Below the pieces are notes generated by a model. The model made no database searches. It saw only the letters and a list, made by a program, of their open reading frames with translations, and was not told the origin of the DNA. This document shows positions 63,649 to 64,000 of a DNA stretch of 64,000 bases, one piece after another. The translations under genes and the position numbers were made by a program. Numbering within the stretch: the stretch's first letter is position 1; every line of letters starts with the position of its first letter. Source of the DNA: Natronobacterium texcoconense (lineage in GTDB: Archaea; Halobacteriota; Halobacteria; Halobacteriales; Natrialbaceae); NCBI RefSeq assembly GCF_900104065.1, contig NZ_FNLC01000002.1, forward strand, positions 1,160,995 to 1,224,994. The letters are read 5' to 3'.

Positions 63649-64000
63649 ATGGGACATAGGGCGCTCGTCGCCTACCGGCGACCCGACCACCTCTACGACC
63701 TTCGGTACAGTCACTGGGGTGGTGACGACCTCGCGCTCGTGGACGGAATCGACGCCCAGACCCCACTTGCGGACGGCCGCGTCGACGGCGACCTGCTCGC
63801 GGACTCGATCGCACGCGAACGGATCCTCTCGGATCACCTCGACCCACGGACCTACGAGGCGCTGTACCTCGTCGCACCTGGGGAAGAGTACGTCGTCGAC
63901 GCCTACCAGGTCTGCTGGCTCGAGTGGGGCGACGGCCGCGACGGTAGTCGCGGTGCGATCGTCGCGGTCGAGCACGAGGACGACCGTGCGGTCCGGATCT
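63649..64000 (+). CDS. DUF6735-like haloarchaeal protein (5' part)
   Basis: Frame open from ATG 63649 to the window end (117 codons, no stop): MGHRALVAYRRPDHLYDLRY, HWGGDDLAL, then ADSIARERILSDHLDPRTYEALYLV and VDAYQVCWLEWG. Resembles the haloarchaeal DUF6735 family, function unknown. Acidic composition and conserved-looking Trp/Tyr positions support it; the opposite-strand open frame has a low-complexity, non-acidic composition. Confidence 0.65.
   Translation, partial: MGHRALVAYRRPDHLYDLRYSHWGGDDLALVDGIDAQTPLADGRVDGDLLADSIARERILSDHLDPRTYEALYLVAPGEEYVVDAYQVCWLEWGDGRDGSRGAIVAVEHEDDRAVRI

Overview
This is a stretch of a haloarchaeal chromosome (class Halobacteria, most likely an alkaliphile/neutrophile of the Natrialbales such as Natrinema, Haloterrigena or Natronorubrum; genus not proven). 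The evidence is a high-GC, strongly acidic proteome (Asp/Glu-rich throughout), the cdrL-cdrS-ftsZ2 cell-division block, CarS for archaeal ether lipids, RIO2, L15e, aIF-2beta, TiaS, NcsA, GfcR, Bat-type HTH-10 regulators, Tat-type lipoprotein signals and TATA-like boxes about 25 bp before start codons (leaderless transcripts). Genes are closely packed on both strands. No rRNA and no CRISPR array was seen; one tRNA (Tyr, GUA) is present.

Layout. 0-6 kb: start of aIF-2beta, a small DUF5789 protein, a 53-residue zinc finger, an IS200/605-type (IS1341) TnpB element with hairpin ends, small membrane proteins and a MATE exporter. 5.9-9.3 kb: tRNA-Tyr bordered by two strong hairpins and a copy of its own 3' end, then cdrL, a set of GTAAGAC operator-like repeats, cdrS, ftsZ2 and a sugar nucleotidyltransferase. 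9.4-19.6 kb: housekeeping (tRNA thiolation NcsA, a soluble chemotaxis transducer, hydrolases, a two-gene ABC exporter, methyltransferase, endonuclease IV, lipoate ligase, UspA). 19.6-26.3 kb: an accessory-looking module with visibly more AT-rich spacers: class III CoA-transferase, tripartite TctCBA importer, divergent HTH-10 regulator and a DRE-TIM (isopropylmalate/homocitrate synthase-type) enzyme. 26.7-30.5 kb: a retinal-lysine-less bacteriorhodopsin homologue, a gene-poor 1.7 kb stretch and a tyrosine-recombinase-like gene. 30.6-38 kb: RIO2 kinase, TIM-barrel isomerase, L15e, UspA, low-molecular-weight phosphatase, an isolated glutamate mutase S subunit, GfcR, ThrRS. 38-54.5 kb: lipoprotein, response regulator, HTH-10 regulator, proCBA proline operon, pyrE, esterase, CarS, 2-hydroxyacid dehydrogenase, proline dehydrogenase, DUF502, TiaS, XRE-like regulator, glutaredoxin, NCS2 purine permease and TrkA. 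54.5-64 kb: a G-rich hairpin, orphan DNA methylase, glutathionyl-hydroquinone-reductase-like protein, epimerase-type dehydrogenase, ornithine cyclodeaminase-type enzyme, KatG, SRPBCC and HAD proteins, and a partial DUF6735 gene.

Best candidates for something new: (1) the 19.8-26.3 kb module, which has exactly the parts needed to import a hydroxy-di/tricarboxylate, convert it to a CoA thioester and cleave (or make) a C-C bond, with its own regulator, a perfect palindrome between the divergent promoters and a short upstream ORF overlapping the DRE-TIM start codon; (2) the opsin homologue at 26691-27407 that has lost the Schiff-base lysine, both proton-carrier aspartates and the retinal pocket; (3) the GTAAGAC inverted-repeat array in front of cdrS-ftsZ2; (4) the hairpin/att-like structure beside tRNA-Tyr; (5) a TnpB with Gly at the usual RuvC-II Glu position.
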